From VXNE01 sp965208745 (GTDB taxonomy: Bacteria > Pseudomonadota > Gammaproteobacteria > Pseudomonadales > Azotimanducaceae), in assembly GCA_965208745.1 (NCBI GenBank), contig CBDBPN010000004.1, forward strand, positions 3,658,001-3,722,000: DNA of 64,000 nucleotides, read 5' to 3'. This document shows, one piece after another, positions 54,801 through 62,700 of this stretch. The notes beneath the pieces are model-generated. The model was not told the DNA's origin. It made no database searches and was given only the letters and a program-made list of their open reading frames with translations. Position 1 is the first letter of the stretch. Every line of letters starts with the position of its first letter. The position numbers were made by a program, and so were the translations under genes.

Positions 54801-54851
54801 TCCAACTACACCTATACCAAACAGGCGGCCCGGATTCCGAGATTTCGTTGA
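48810..54851 (+). CDS. Giant secreted multidomain protein with FGE-like domain
   Basis: 2013 residues from ATG 48810, with a signal peptide (VVACIFAGATTFSATPA). Domain order: module 1 (about 35-285; GFQGFVRVINHSEIPGEVAI to TGHITNLSGAP); a formylglycine-generating-enzyme-like domain (about 290-525; MVRIRDGSFRRGC, LPNEAEWEYAARAG, GLHDMHGNVQEW, HRGGSWESSP) lacking the two catalytic Cys of true FGE; module 2 (about 530-760); a haem-type CLGCH motif (about 776); a thrombospondin-3-like Ca repeat (DYDGDGMANPDDRDDDNDGV, about 872); a long unassigned region; and two putative Ig-like domains (about 1695-1880; ELPPGLRYSAGSRQVAGTPS). Probably a cell-surface or exported protein; function unknown. Confidence 0.82.
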   Translation: MRTRDPSVVSSTRGRVSAVVACIFAGATTFSATPAEIHVPLLPAASATGFQGFVRVINHSEIPGEVAIDAFDDAGRWFGPVLLSVPAAGAVHFNADDLERGNAAKGLTGRTGSGAGDWRLVMSSALDVEALVYVRAPDGFLTAMNDVVPSRGNLHRVPVFNPGSNVAQRSRLRLVNPGRTPVGVAIEGVDDADASPGGPVRLSVAAGASRTVWADELETGVSSLDGALGDGVGKWRLTIGADGPIFVMGLLASPTGHITNLSGAPHRGNALVSAAAFRDALAEEGEGPEMVRIRDGSFRRGCLTGTDCRSDESPVQRVTLAQGFAISRHEITFADWEACVAGGGCNGYVPDDEGWGRGRRPVINVSWEDAEAYASWLSRSTGAEYRLPNEAEWEYAARAGTGTPYSWGEEVGQGRANCAEEHCRDGFPNTAPVGSFPANRWGLHDMHGNVQEWVQDCYDNFASYERAPTDGSAWEFDDCGRRMHRGGSWESSPPYLRAASRGRDAVEVRSNGLGFRVARSLRAGRPAVVPLFPLASDRGPQGFVRVINYSARAGDIRIDVYDDAGRAFGPLTLSLEPGATAYFNSEDLEAGNPDKGLSGGVGLGTSQWRLELSSSLDFEALSYLRTPDGFLTAMQDVAPALDDRHRIAIFNPGSNRSQRSVLRLINPGTDTARVVIEGVDDSGRSPGEPVRVSLPAGAARNLAAWELEEGGSGLRGALGDGAGKWRLSIESDRPILAVSVLESPTRHLTNLSGAPRRGLSPEVFDERISGDIVDGKCLGCHVVGGEAGDTRLVFQPSAVSNRRALNRRAFRAFLAEVVDGVGVLLRKVRGVDHDGGLQLREASRDYADLQWFLELLGEESLLGRRIGENAVDYDGDGMANPDDRDDDNDGVADTRDAFPGNASEWADTNGNGRGDNGEFLLAGRNPPRGPDPVEIAGEASLGAPLQGGRIDITAVNGSPIASTRTARDGSFSITLSEALLPDWFLVRASLGAVDQVSDDGQDVLEVANHGSFRAYVGKRHLDMGRLRVSPWTEIAFQEVLLRHPLQRGLPNVRDAAEILDGIAATFPDGGRYDSLVVDGVSSVTADTLEALERGIVSAILSGAGPNEIAKRVEMFRIRDREDGIVEAGSELRRVATVDGTRVLSVFSREDANDLPEVRQTYVTAQGALVGTRFSRLNETDSAVRVDVNHAGGRAISLSGRSEGLKDVRHNASWLEALAEKVVAVTPGSTGDELSLDIDKDVATAISDGQLLFQIDGSAPRSDALAIIRDDPVVEWDFMATGASMLDDDGVHRTPIGVRVRLLSNRDLLVMRFSRKADRDRFDGVDGTSARRALYLWLTEEIGAGRFAYLAGRPWVRALAGAYSIHGRAPPVRSALDPLEALRAGSRVHVSRRSPQAGSGIVPGREYGLEFVFDHMETGEQGDTGIRLKIDQDDALEYRIDVPYTQDDSPSSLLAMCEEAGYHSYSQGLDRQAGKYYCHRRDVERSSRSLGTVADLEYGFYWVVARQSVVFEPRPSLVRSGEMVAGAAMGLKLADDQGLHPRASRYEIDLGETDLHPAFDVLSDGTSLVLDARASVVGTPVTRDYVDYTWSHVVMESSGQTVTTGTRALPLLREQVRWQASVSKPVHVVALSDLGLDGERTEIWIRLEMMAQGRGATTTRLVSVDGDAWNRSIFDRVRQAADQAAGVDLRPAFRSGVGDLTLRVGTTMRPVRLPAASGGDGELTHSITSELPPGLRYSAGSRQVAGTPSRAGDWEIRYRAEDEDGDAAELRFGIRVLARDDPNSEPRLPEIENRSFRMGERVYWTLPAASAGDDPKSYDLQGTLPPGLRFDLGIRRLSGTTTRAGTYPLRYSVMDRDGDTDVERFTVTVLEEVGPPSAEGWIVGDWWYGSTHEGCNLRGDRLIEVAYQAGVYTVHTTGSGVDVQADADGTVACSQMSATTTLDLRGYPVPSDYGADDFLRMFHCGEHLGFDREGCDTFVFKTFSDEEVVVEETVGGVLSNYTYTKQAARIPRFR

Positions 54852-54854
54852 GCC

Positions 54855-54885
54855 CCCCGTTTCGGGACGGGGACGATAACCGTCC
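54855..54885. terminator. Overlapping hairpins between convergent genes
   Basis: CCCCGT/ACGGGG (54855-54872, loop TTCGGG) overlaps GGACG/CGTCC (54871-54885, loop ATAAC). They share two bases, so they may compete. The rest of 54852-55050 is AT-richer with no gene; it separates two convergent large genes. Confidence 0.4.
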
Positions 54886-55050
54886 GCTAGGAGCTTGCGC
54901 CGTAGAAAATTTTGGCATCTTGAAAACCCACCTTGACGAGATTTCGTCCCTGAAAACGGCATCGAATACCCACATTGCGGCGCAAAATCGCCTCCGCTCT
55001 GCCTGTCGCTCCCACCAGGTCGGACGAAAAGCGTGCTACGGCGCAAGCTC

Positions 55051-58000
55051 CTAGCTGCGCGGCGCCGGTCCCGTCGAGAGGTTCGTCAGGTGTCCGGTCG
55101 GGCTCTCCAGCAGGCTCATTACCCTAACCGGTCCCTCCGGGGTGACCGTGAGTCGCCACTTGCCAGCGCCGTCGCCCAGTCTTCCGTCCACGCCTTCGCC
55201 GCTCTCGAGGTGCTCTGCTGAGAGGTTGAAGGCGCGTCCTGCGGGGACCGTTGCTGTGACGTTTCCGCTGCGGTTGCCCTCGTCGTCTACGCCCGTGATC
55301 GAGACCCGGGTGCCTTCCGTGCCCGGATTGACGAGGCGCAGCAAGCTCTCCTGGGCGCGATTGGAGCCCGGGTTGAAGATGGGGACCCGGTGGCTTGGCG
55401 ACGTCAGCGGCACTGTGTCGTGCATGCTGGTCACGAACCCATCGCTTGTGCGGACGTAAGCCAGTACGTCGAGGTCGGCCTCGCTCATCAGTTCCAACCT
55501 CCAGTGGCCCTTGCCGCCGCCGACGCCGCTGGACAGTCCCTTCGACAAGTTGCCGCTCTCGAGGTCCGCCGAGTTGAAGTGGGCGACGGAGCCTTCGGCA
55601 ACGGTGAGGGTAGTGGGACCCCGCCGCGCACCGCTGTCATCCCACGCGCGGATGTGCACGGTCGCCTCCTCGGACCCCCGGTTGATCACACGGGCGAATC
55701 CCTGGCGGGTTGCGGCCTCCGATGCGGAAAGGAAGAGCGGTACCTCGTGGGTGGTCTCGCCACCGCGCGACAACTTGTTGTCCGGTACCGACGACAGGTT
55801 GGTCAGGTGCCCGGCAGGGCTGCGCAGCAGGCTCGCCACGAGGATCGGTCGGTCGGCAGCTACGTTCAAGCGCCACTTCCCCGCGCCGTCGCCCAGCGCG
55901 CCGGTCAGGCCGTCGCCGGTTTCGAGCTGCTGGGCGGAGAGCGTGCGTGCCACCTGCGCGCCGAGAGACACGGTTACGGGGTCACCGGGCGAGGCACCGG
56001 CGTCGTCGATGCCGGTGATGGTCACTTCGACTGGATCGAAATAGGGGTTCCCCAGGCGCAGCAGGCTCACCTGGCTTAGGTTGGAGCCCGGGTTGAAGAA
56101 CACGACACGGTGGCCGGTTTCGGTCAGGGGCGCCAGCTCGTGCATGGTCGTCACGAAGCCGTCGGTCGTGCGTATGTACGAGAGCACCTGGACATCGAGG
56201 TCGCCCATGAACGCGAGCCGCCAGTCGCCGTCACCCGGCCCGACACGGTCGCTCAGGCCCTTGTCGGGGTTTCCGGCCTCGAGGTCGTCGGAGTTGAACT
56301 GCGCGGCCGCGCTGGCACCGATCTCGAGCGTTGCCGGCCCCCTCCGTGTCCCCGCCTCGTCGAAGGCGTCAATGCGGAGACTCTCGTCCGCGAAGGTAGG
56401 GTTGATCACGCGCATGAACCCTTGCCGGACAGGGTCAGCCGAGGCGGGGAACGTCGACGCGAAGACTGGGCGGGCCCGCAGGGTCAGGGAGAACGTCACG
56501 GTCGCGCTCCGTTCGTTCTCGTCCGCCCCCCTGACTGTCACTGTGGCCCGGCCGCCGGATGCCCCGGGGCGGACCGTCAACTGGCCATCGGCGACCTCCG
56601 CGTGGGCCAGTGCGGGGTCCCTTACCTTTGTCGTGACCCGGAGCCCTTCGCCGAGGACCGCGGCGAAGTGGCCACCCACTTCGAAATCCACGGGATCGCC
56701 GGCAGCTGATGCATCGAGCCGGACCCCTTCGAACCGTACCGTGACCCCCCGCTCGAGCAGGGCCGGAATGTGGGCGTTGACGGACTCCTCGCTGAGCGGG
56801 TTGCCGTCGAGCACGATCCAGTCGCCGCGTTGGAGGTTGGGGTTGTCCAACAGCGGCCCGATGTCCGAGATGTCGTTGCCGCTAAGGTCCAGGCCGCGGA
56901 GGTCGGGCAGCTCGGCCAGCGGCGTGAGGTCGCCGAGGGCGTTGGACGCAGCGAACAGGTACTCCAGGTTTCGCGCCTGCTCGATGCCCGTGAGGTCTGA
57001 CAAACCGGCGCCGGTGGCGCGAAGCGTCCTGAGGCGCGAGATCGTCCCGGTTGTGACCACCTGATCCGCGAGGAGGAAGTCCCCGGCCAGCGTTTCCGCG
57101 ATCAGGCCGCGGAGCGCGGGATCCGCAATGGCGACCGCCGGCCTCCGGTCGGGGAAGTCGTCGATCTTGACTCTCAGCCCCCAGGAACGGAGCGTGGGGA
57201 CCTGCCGGTTGACCGCGTCGCGGTCGAGGGGGTTGCCGTGCAGCCGCAACAGCGCGTCGCTGATCGGATGCGGGAACCTCCAGATGTTGCGTTCCAGCAG
57301 CGGGCCGATGCTCATCACGTCGTTGGCGGACAGGTCGAGCAAGGTGAGGCCCCTCAAGTCCGCCAGGCGCGAGACGCTGGAAATGAGGTTGTCGCGCAGG
57401 ATCAGCTCCTGGACGTTGGTCAGGTCGGGCAGTCCATACAGGTCGTCGAGGCGCAGGCCAGTCAGGTCCAGAGTCGCGTTCGGTGCGAAACTCGGGCCGT
57501 GCAGCCCATCCGGGGGGACGTCGTTGTAACCGACCCTTAGTACCTCGAACCGCAATCCGGATAGCGGCGAAAGGTCCGTGATCGCGTTGTTGCTGGCCTC
57601 GAGGTGTACAACCTTGGTCAGCCCGGCGAGCGGCGACAGATCCGTCAGGGCGTTTCCGTTGAGGGTCAGCATCTTGAGTTCGATTAGGTTCGCGAGGGGC
57701 GAGAGATCGGGAATCAGGTTGTTGTCGAGGTTCAGGGAGCGGAGCCCCCGCAATCCGGCCAGGGGTGCGATGTCGGACAGGGTGTTGGAATCCAGCCTCA
57801 GGGTTTCGATGTCCGAGAGCCCCGCGAGCGGCGACAGGTCGTGGATGTCGTTGGCATGGAGTTGCAGCGTGCGAAGCGCGGTCAAGCCGGACAGGGGCGT
57901 CAAGTCGGAGATGGCGTTGCGCTGGAGGTGCAGCGTATGTAGGCCGGTCGCGAGTTCCAGTCCGGCGAGGTTCCGAATGCCGCTGTTCTGCGCCACGAGC

Positions 58001-59613
58001 GTCTCCAGAAGAGCAAGGTCCGTGGTGTCAATCGGAGCGCCCGGTGGCTGGCCAAGCGCGACCTCCACCGCGGCGCGCAGGAAGGGATCCCGGAACGGCC
58101 CCAGATTCTCGACATCCCGATCCGCGTTGTCGCCGATTCGGTCGCCGTCCACGTCGGCCCACTCTGTCGGATCGAAGGGGAACGCGTCTTCGCGATCCGC
58201 CACGCCATCGCCGTCGTCGTCGTCATCGACGGCTTCCGCGAAGCCGTCGCCGTCCAGGTCTGACCAAGCACTGGAATCGTTGGGGAACGCGTCCGCCGCG
58301 TCGACGAAGCCGTCGTCATCGGTGTCGGGCATGGCTTCCCGGAGCGCGGCGACCTGAAAGCGCGTGAGGTCCAGGCTCGTCACGGCATCAGCGCCGTCGG
58401 GTGCGTCAACGTGCACTCCGCAGCGTTCGCCGTGGCAGAACGCCCGCGTACTGGAGAAGCGGTCGCCGAACTCCTTCCGGTGCCCGTGGGTCATGATGGT
58501 GCCCTGAGGACGGTTGCGACCCTCGGCTCCGCGCACGTAGTAACCCCGGGACCACCGGAAGGCGCCGGAGGCTTCGCCCTGCCGGGCGGAGTGTGCGAGT
58601 CCGAGCGCGTGGCCTAGTTCGTGGGCCACGGTGTCCGCGCCGGTCGAGGCCGCGACGGCGGCCCAGACAGGCGTCCAAAGGCCGCGGTTCGCCGCGCTGC
58701 CGATCGGCGCGCAGCCGCCGGTGGTGGAAGGGCACGGCGATCCGGACCCTACCGCCGCGTGGAACTGGACGACCATGTCGGCGCCGTGCGCTGCCATCAG
58801 GGTGTCGGCCTCGTTGGACAGCCCCCGGCGGTTCCACTCCGTGTGGCGGATGCCGACGGTTCGCAGGCGGATGTTCGTACCGCTGTCGCGGAACCTCGCG
58901 CCTGTCAGGGTCATCAAGTGGTGAATGCGCGTGTAGGGGTCGCGGTCGTAAGCGGCGTACAGCCGGTCGTCGAAAAGCGCGAGCACGTCGATGCTCGAGT
59001 CGCCGGGCGTGTCCGCGGCGTTCTCGTGGGACGTGCCGGCGATGCGCTCGTTGACGTCGCCCACGCCGTCCCCGTCCGTGTCGGTCAGAAGGTCAACGAA
59101 CTGCAGCCGGTCGGAGGAGGGGTCCGCAGGGACGGGCCACAGTGCCACACCTTCTTGTCGGTGCCACGCGTGCTGCGCGTCCCTCCGGCTCGTCCCGGGG
59201 GGAATTCCGGTCGCCTGCTCGTAAAGGAGGATCAGGATCGGATCGTGGGGTCCGGGCCGTGGCACCGTGAAGGTGCGGCGCTGGTCTGCGAGCACGGCCT
59301 CCGCTCCGATGGCGCCGACGGGAAGCCACGAGGCGGGCGAGAGTTCCTGCCATGAGACTTCCTCCGTGACGCTCCGGGAAACCCGGAGCCCCGCCGCGAA
59401 CGACAGTCGCATCTCGCTGCTAGCGGACGCCCGGAAGCTGCGCACCCCGAAATGCAGCGTCAGCTCTCCGGCGTCGCGCGAGCCGGTCCCGACCCACTCG
59501 GCAGAGCAGGGGCATTCGAACACGACGTCGCGTTGGTCGCCGGCGAGCGCGGACGGCGTCCCGATGATGGAGACGGCCAAGGCAAGGAGCGCGGCTGGGT
59601 GGGTGGGGTTCAT
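55051..59613 (-). CDS. Secreted metzincin-like metalloprotease with LRR and shared modules
   Basis: 1520 residues from ATG 59613 (MNPTHPAALLALAVSIIGTP, a signal peptide); an earlier in-frame start at 59739 lacks support. After a beta-rich N-domain comes the zinc site HELGHALGLAH (His331, Glu332, His335, His341) and a Met-turn GTIMTHGHRKEFGDRFSST (about 374), the metzincin pattern of reprolysin-like families. TSP3/EF-type Ca repeats follow (DLDGDGFAEAVDDDDDGDGV), then leucine-rich repeats (about 505-1000; LHTLHLQRNAISDLTPLSGL). The C-terminus has two copies of the shared module (about 1095-1515). Probably an exported protease acting on proteins at the cell surface or in the host/prey; substrate unknown. 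Confidence 0.85.
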   Translation of the reverse strand: MNPTHPAALLALAVSIIGTPSALAGDQRDVVFECPCSAEWVGTGSRDAGELTLHFGVRSFRASASSEMRLSFAAGLRVSRSVTEEVSWQELSPASWLPVGAIGAEAVLADQRRTFTVPRPGPHDPILILLYEQATGIPPGTSRRDAQHAWHRQEGVALWPVPADPSSDRLQFVDLLTDTDGDGVGDVNERIAGTSHENAADTPGDSSIDVLALFDDRLYAAYDRDPYTRIHHLMTLTGARFRDSGTNIRLRTVGIRHTEWNRRGLSNEADTLMAAHGADMVVQFHAAVGSGSPCPSTTGGCAPIGSAANRGLWTPVWAAVAASTGADTVAHELGHALGLAHSARQGEASGAFRWSRGYYVRGAEGRNRPQGTIMTHGHRKEFGDRFSSTRAFCHGERCGVHVDAPDGADAVTSLDLTRFQVAALREAMPDTDDDGFVDAADAFPNDSSAWSDLDGDGFAEAVDDDDDGDGVADREDAFPFDPTEWADVDGDRIGDNADRDVENLGPFRDPFLRAAVEVALGQPPGAPIDTTDLALLETLVAQNSGIRNLAGLELATGLHTLHLQRNAISDLTPLSGLTALRTLQLHANDIHDLSPLAGLSDIETLRLDSNTLSDIAPLAGLRGLRSLNLDNNLIPDLSPLANLIELKMLTLNGNALTDLSPLAGLTKVVHLEASNNAITDLSPLSGLRFEVLRVGYNDVPPDGLHGPSFAPNATLDLTGLRLDDLYGLPDLTNVQELILRDNLISSVSRLADLRGLTLLDLSANDVMSIGPLLERNIWRFPHPISDALLRLHGNPLDRDAVNRQVPTLRSWGLRVKIDDFPDRRPAVAIADPALRGLIAETLAGDFLLADQVVTTGTISRLRTLRATGAGLSDLTGIEQARNLEYLFAASNALGDLTPLAELPDLRGLDLSGNDISDIGPLLDNPNLQRGDWIVLDGNPLSEESVNAHIPALLERGVTVRFEGVRLDASAAGDPVDFEVGGHFAAVLGEGLRVTTKVRDPALAHAEVADGQLTVRPGASGGRATVTVRGADENERSATVTFSLTLRARPVFASTFPASADPVRQGFMRVINPTFADESLRIDAFDEAGTRRGPATLEIGASAAAQFNSDDLEAGNPDKGLSDRVGPGDGDWRLAFMGDLDVQVLSYIRTTDGFVTTMHELAPLTETGHRVVFFNPGSNLSQVSLLRLGNPYFDPVEVTITGIDDAGASPGDPVTVSLGAQVARTLSAQQLETGDGLTGALGDGAGKWRLNVAADRPILVASLLRSPAGHLTNLSSVPDNKLSRGGETTHEVPLFLSASEAATRQGFARVINRGSEEATVHIRAWDDSGARRGPTTLTVAEGSVAHFNSADLESGNLSKGLSSGVGGGKGHWRLELMSEADLDVLAYVRTSDGFVTSMHDTVPLTSPSHRVPIFNPGSNRAQESLLRLVNPGTEGTRVSITGVDDEGNRSGNVTATVPAGRAFNLSAEHLESGEGVDGRLGDGAGKWRLTVTPEGPVRVMSLLESPTGHLTNLSTGPAPRS

Positions 59614-59619
59614 GGGCCG

Positions 59620-59748
59620 AGTCCTGGAGCGTGCCTTACTTGCGGGGGTTGATCGCGAATTGTGACACGGGCCGCTTTCTGAGGTCCGCAAGCCCGTGCC
59701 TTGTCGTGCATGAGTTCGAGACGGGACGGGACAAGACAAGCCCGTCCC
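59620..59748 (-). other. Intergenic with 8-bp hairpin after the second giant gene
   Basis: On the minus strand, GGGACGGG and CCCGTCCC pair around a 10-base loop just after the stop of the downstream paralogue (about 59719-59744). There is no T tract. It may be a weak terminator between the tandem paralogues. Confidence 0.4.
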
Positions 59749-62700
59749 CTACAGTCCGGTCGATAGGTTCGTGAGGTGCCCGGTCGGGCTCTCCAGCAGG
59801 CTCATCACCTGGATGGGCTGATCGGGTGTGCGCGGCGTGACGGTGAGGCGCCACTTGCCCGTGCCGTCGCCCAGGCGTCCCGCCACGCCCTCGCCGTCTT
59901 CGAGCGCTTGGGCCGAGAACGTGAGGGACTGGCCCGGGGGCACCGCTACGGCGACGTTGCCGCTGGGGTTGCCGGCGTCGTCGATACCGGTGATCGAAGC
60001 CCAAGCTTCGTCCGTGTCGGGATTGACGATGCGCAGCACGCTCACCTGCGCGCGATTGGAGCCGGGGTTAAAGATGGGCGCCTCGTAGCCGCCGGAGGTC
60101 AGTGGCACGGTGTCGTGCATGGTAGTGACGAATCCGTCCGCGGTGCGGACGTAGGCCAGGACGTCGAGGTCCGCCTCGCTCGCAAGCTCCAAACGCCAGT
60201 GGCCGTTGCCGCGCCCTACGCCGCCCGAAAGACCCTTGGCGGCGTTGCCGAACTCGAGGTCCGTAGAGTTGAAGTGAGCGACGGACCCAGCACGCACGGT
60301 GAGCGACGCGGTGTTGCCCCGCGTCCCGGCATCATCCCACGCCAGGATGCGAACAGTCGCCTCTTCGGAGCCGCGATTGATGATTCGTGCGAACCCCTCA
60401 CGTTGCCCGGTCTCGGCAGCGGACAGGAAAAGCGGGATGCGATGCACGGTCTCTGTGCCGCGTCGGACCTGGTTGTCCGGCACCGATGACAGGTTCGCTA
60501 GGTGCCCGCTAGGGCTCTGCAACAGGCTTGCCACCAGGATCGGATGTTCGGCCGCGACCTGCAGCTGCCACTTCCCGGTGCCGTCTCCCAACGCACCGTC
60601 GAGACCGTCGCCGGTTTCGAGTTCTTGAGCAGAGAGCGTGCGCGACGCATACGGCCCCAGCGACACGGTCACCGCGCGTCCCGGGAAGGCGCCCGTGTCG
60701 TCGACAGCGGTGATGGTCACCGGGGCAACTTCGGATGTGCGATTGACCAGGCGCAGCAGGCTCACCTGGCTCAGGTTGGAGGCGGGGTTGAAGAACACGA
60801 CCCGGTGCCCCGCGTCCGTCAACGGCGCGAGCTCGCGCATGGACGTCAGGAAACCGTCCCTCGTGCGGATGTAGGAGAGAAACTGTGCGTCGCTGCTGCG
60901 CCCAAACGCCAGCCGCCAGTCGCGGTTCCCGGGCCCGACGCCGTCGGAGAGGCCCTTTTCCGGGTTGCCCGCCTCAAGGTCGCCGGAGTTGAACTGGGCT
61001 GCCTCGCCGGCACCCACTTCGAGCATGGCCGGTCCCCTTCGCGTTCCCGCCTCGTCGAAGGCATCGATGGTGAAGGTCTGCGTGTCGAAAGCGTGGTTGA
61101 TGACCCGCATGAAGCCCTCCCGAACCGGATCTGCCGCCGCCGGGAACGTTGATGCGAAGACCGGGCCCCGCAGGATCAGCGAGAACGTCACTACCGCGCT
61201 CTGACCGTCTGCGTCCGTCCCGGTCACCGTCGCGGTGGCGCGGCCGCCGGACGCGCCCGGCCGCACGGTCAGCCGGCCGTCGGCGACCTCCGCGTAGGCC
61301 ATTGCCGGGTCTCGTACCTTGGTCCCGATGCGCACGTCGTCGCCCAGGACTGCGGCGAAGTGGCCGCCTACTTCGAACTCTTCGGGACTGCCGCCGGGGG
61401 TGATGTGCAGCCTCACTCCATCGAAGCTCACGGCGACCCGCCGCTTGATCAGGGTCGGGATGTGGACGTTGACAGACTCCTCGCTCAGGGGATTGTCGTC
61501 GAGCACTATCCAGGCGCCGCTGTGCAGGTCGACGTTCTTGACCAGAGGCCCGATGTCGTCGATGTCGTTGCCGCTGAGGTCGAGTCCCCTGAGGTCTGGC
61601 AACTCGGCGAGTGGCGTGAGGTCCGTGAGGCCGTTGGACGCGGCGGACAAGTACTCGAGGTTTCGCGCGGCTTCGAGGCCCGTGAGGTCCGACAGACCGG
61701 CTCCCGTTGCGCGTAACGTCCTGAGGCGCGACATCGTCCCTTCGGTGATCGTCTGGTCGACGAGGCGAACGTCCCCCGCCACCGTCTGCGCGATCAACGT
61801 GTGGAGCGTCGGGTCCGTGATGGCGACTGGGCGTCTCCTGTCTGGCAGCTCGTCGACCTGGACCCTCATGCCCCAGGAACGGAGCGTTGGGACGTGATGG
61901 TCGAGCGCGCTGCGGCCGAGGGGGTTGCCGTCCAGCCTCAGCCGCGCGTCGCTGACCGGATGCGGGCCTCTCCAGATACTGCGATCCAGCAGCGGGCCGA
62001 TGTCGGTCACGTCGTTTGCGGAGAGGTCGAGCCTCTTGATCCCCCTCAGGTCCGCCAGACGCGAAAGGTCGGAGATGAAGTTGTCGCGCAGGATCAGTTC
62101 GCTGACGTTTGTCAGGCTGGGCAGTCCGTACAGGTGGTCGAGACGCAAACCGGTCAGATCCAGGATCGCGCCCTCGCTGAACTGCAGGCTTTCCAGCGTT
62201 CCCGGCGCTAGGTTGTTGTAAGCGATGCGCAGTACCTCGAGCTGCAGCCCGGCAACAGGCGACGCGTCCGTGATCGAGTTGTCACTGGCCTCGAGGTGCG
62301 CGAGCTGCGTCAGGTTCGCCAGCGGCGCCAGACTCGTCACGGCATTCGCGTTCACGGTAAGTGTTGCGAGTTCGCCGAGGCTCTCCACCGGTGAGAGATC
62401 GCGGATCTGGTTGTTGTCGAGCGCCAGCGAGGTGAGGCTCGTCAAACTGGCCAAGGGGCCGATCCCCGACAGGGTGTTGTGCGCGAGCTCCAGTGTTTCG
62501 AGGTCCGCTAGGCCCGTGAGGGGCGATACGTCGTGGATGTCGTTGACATCGAGGCGCAGGGTCCGAAGCGCGGTCAACACGGACAGGCGTGACAGGTCGG
62601 AAACGGCGTTCCTGGTGAGGTCGAGGAAAGTCAGTCCCGTCGCGAGTTGGAGTCCGGTCAGGTCCCGGATGCCCCGGTTTCGGGCGCTCAGCGCCTCAAG

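Noticed and set aside
57100..58050. Periodic similarity of about 66 bases as a non-coding repeat array
   Set aside because: It is explained by leucine-rich repeats in the encoded proteins, and the same occurs in the paralogue at 61.5-62.7 kb.
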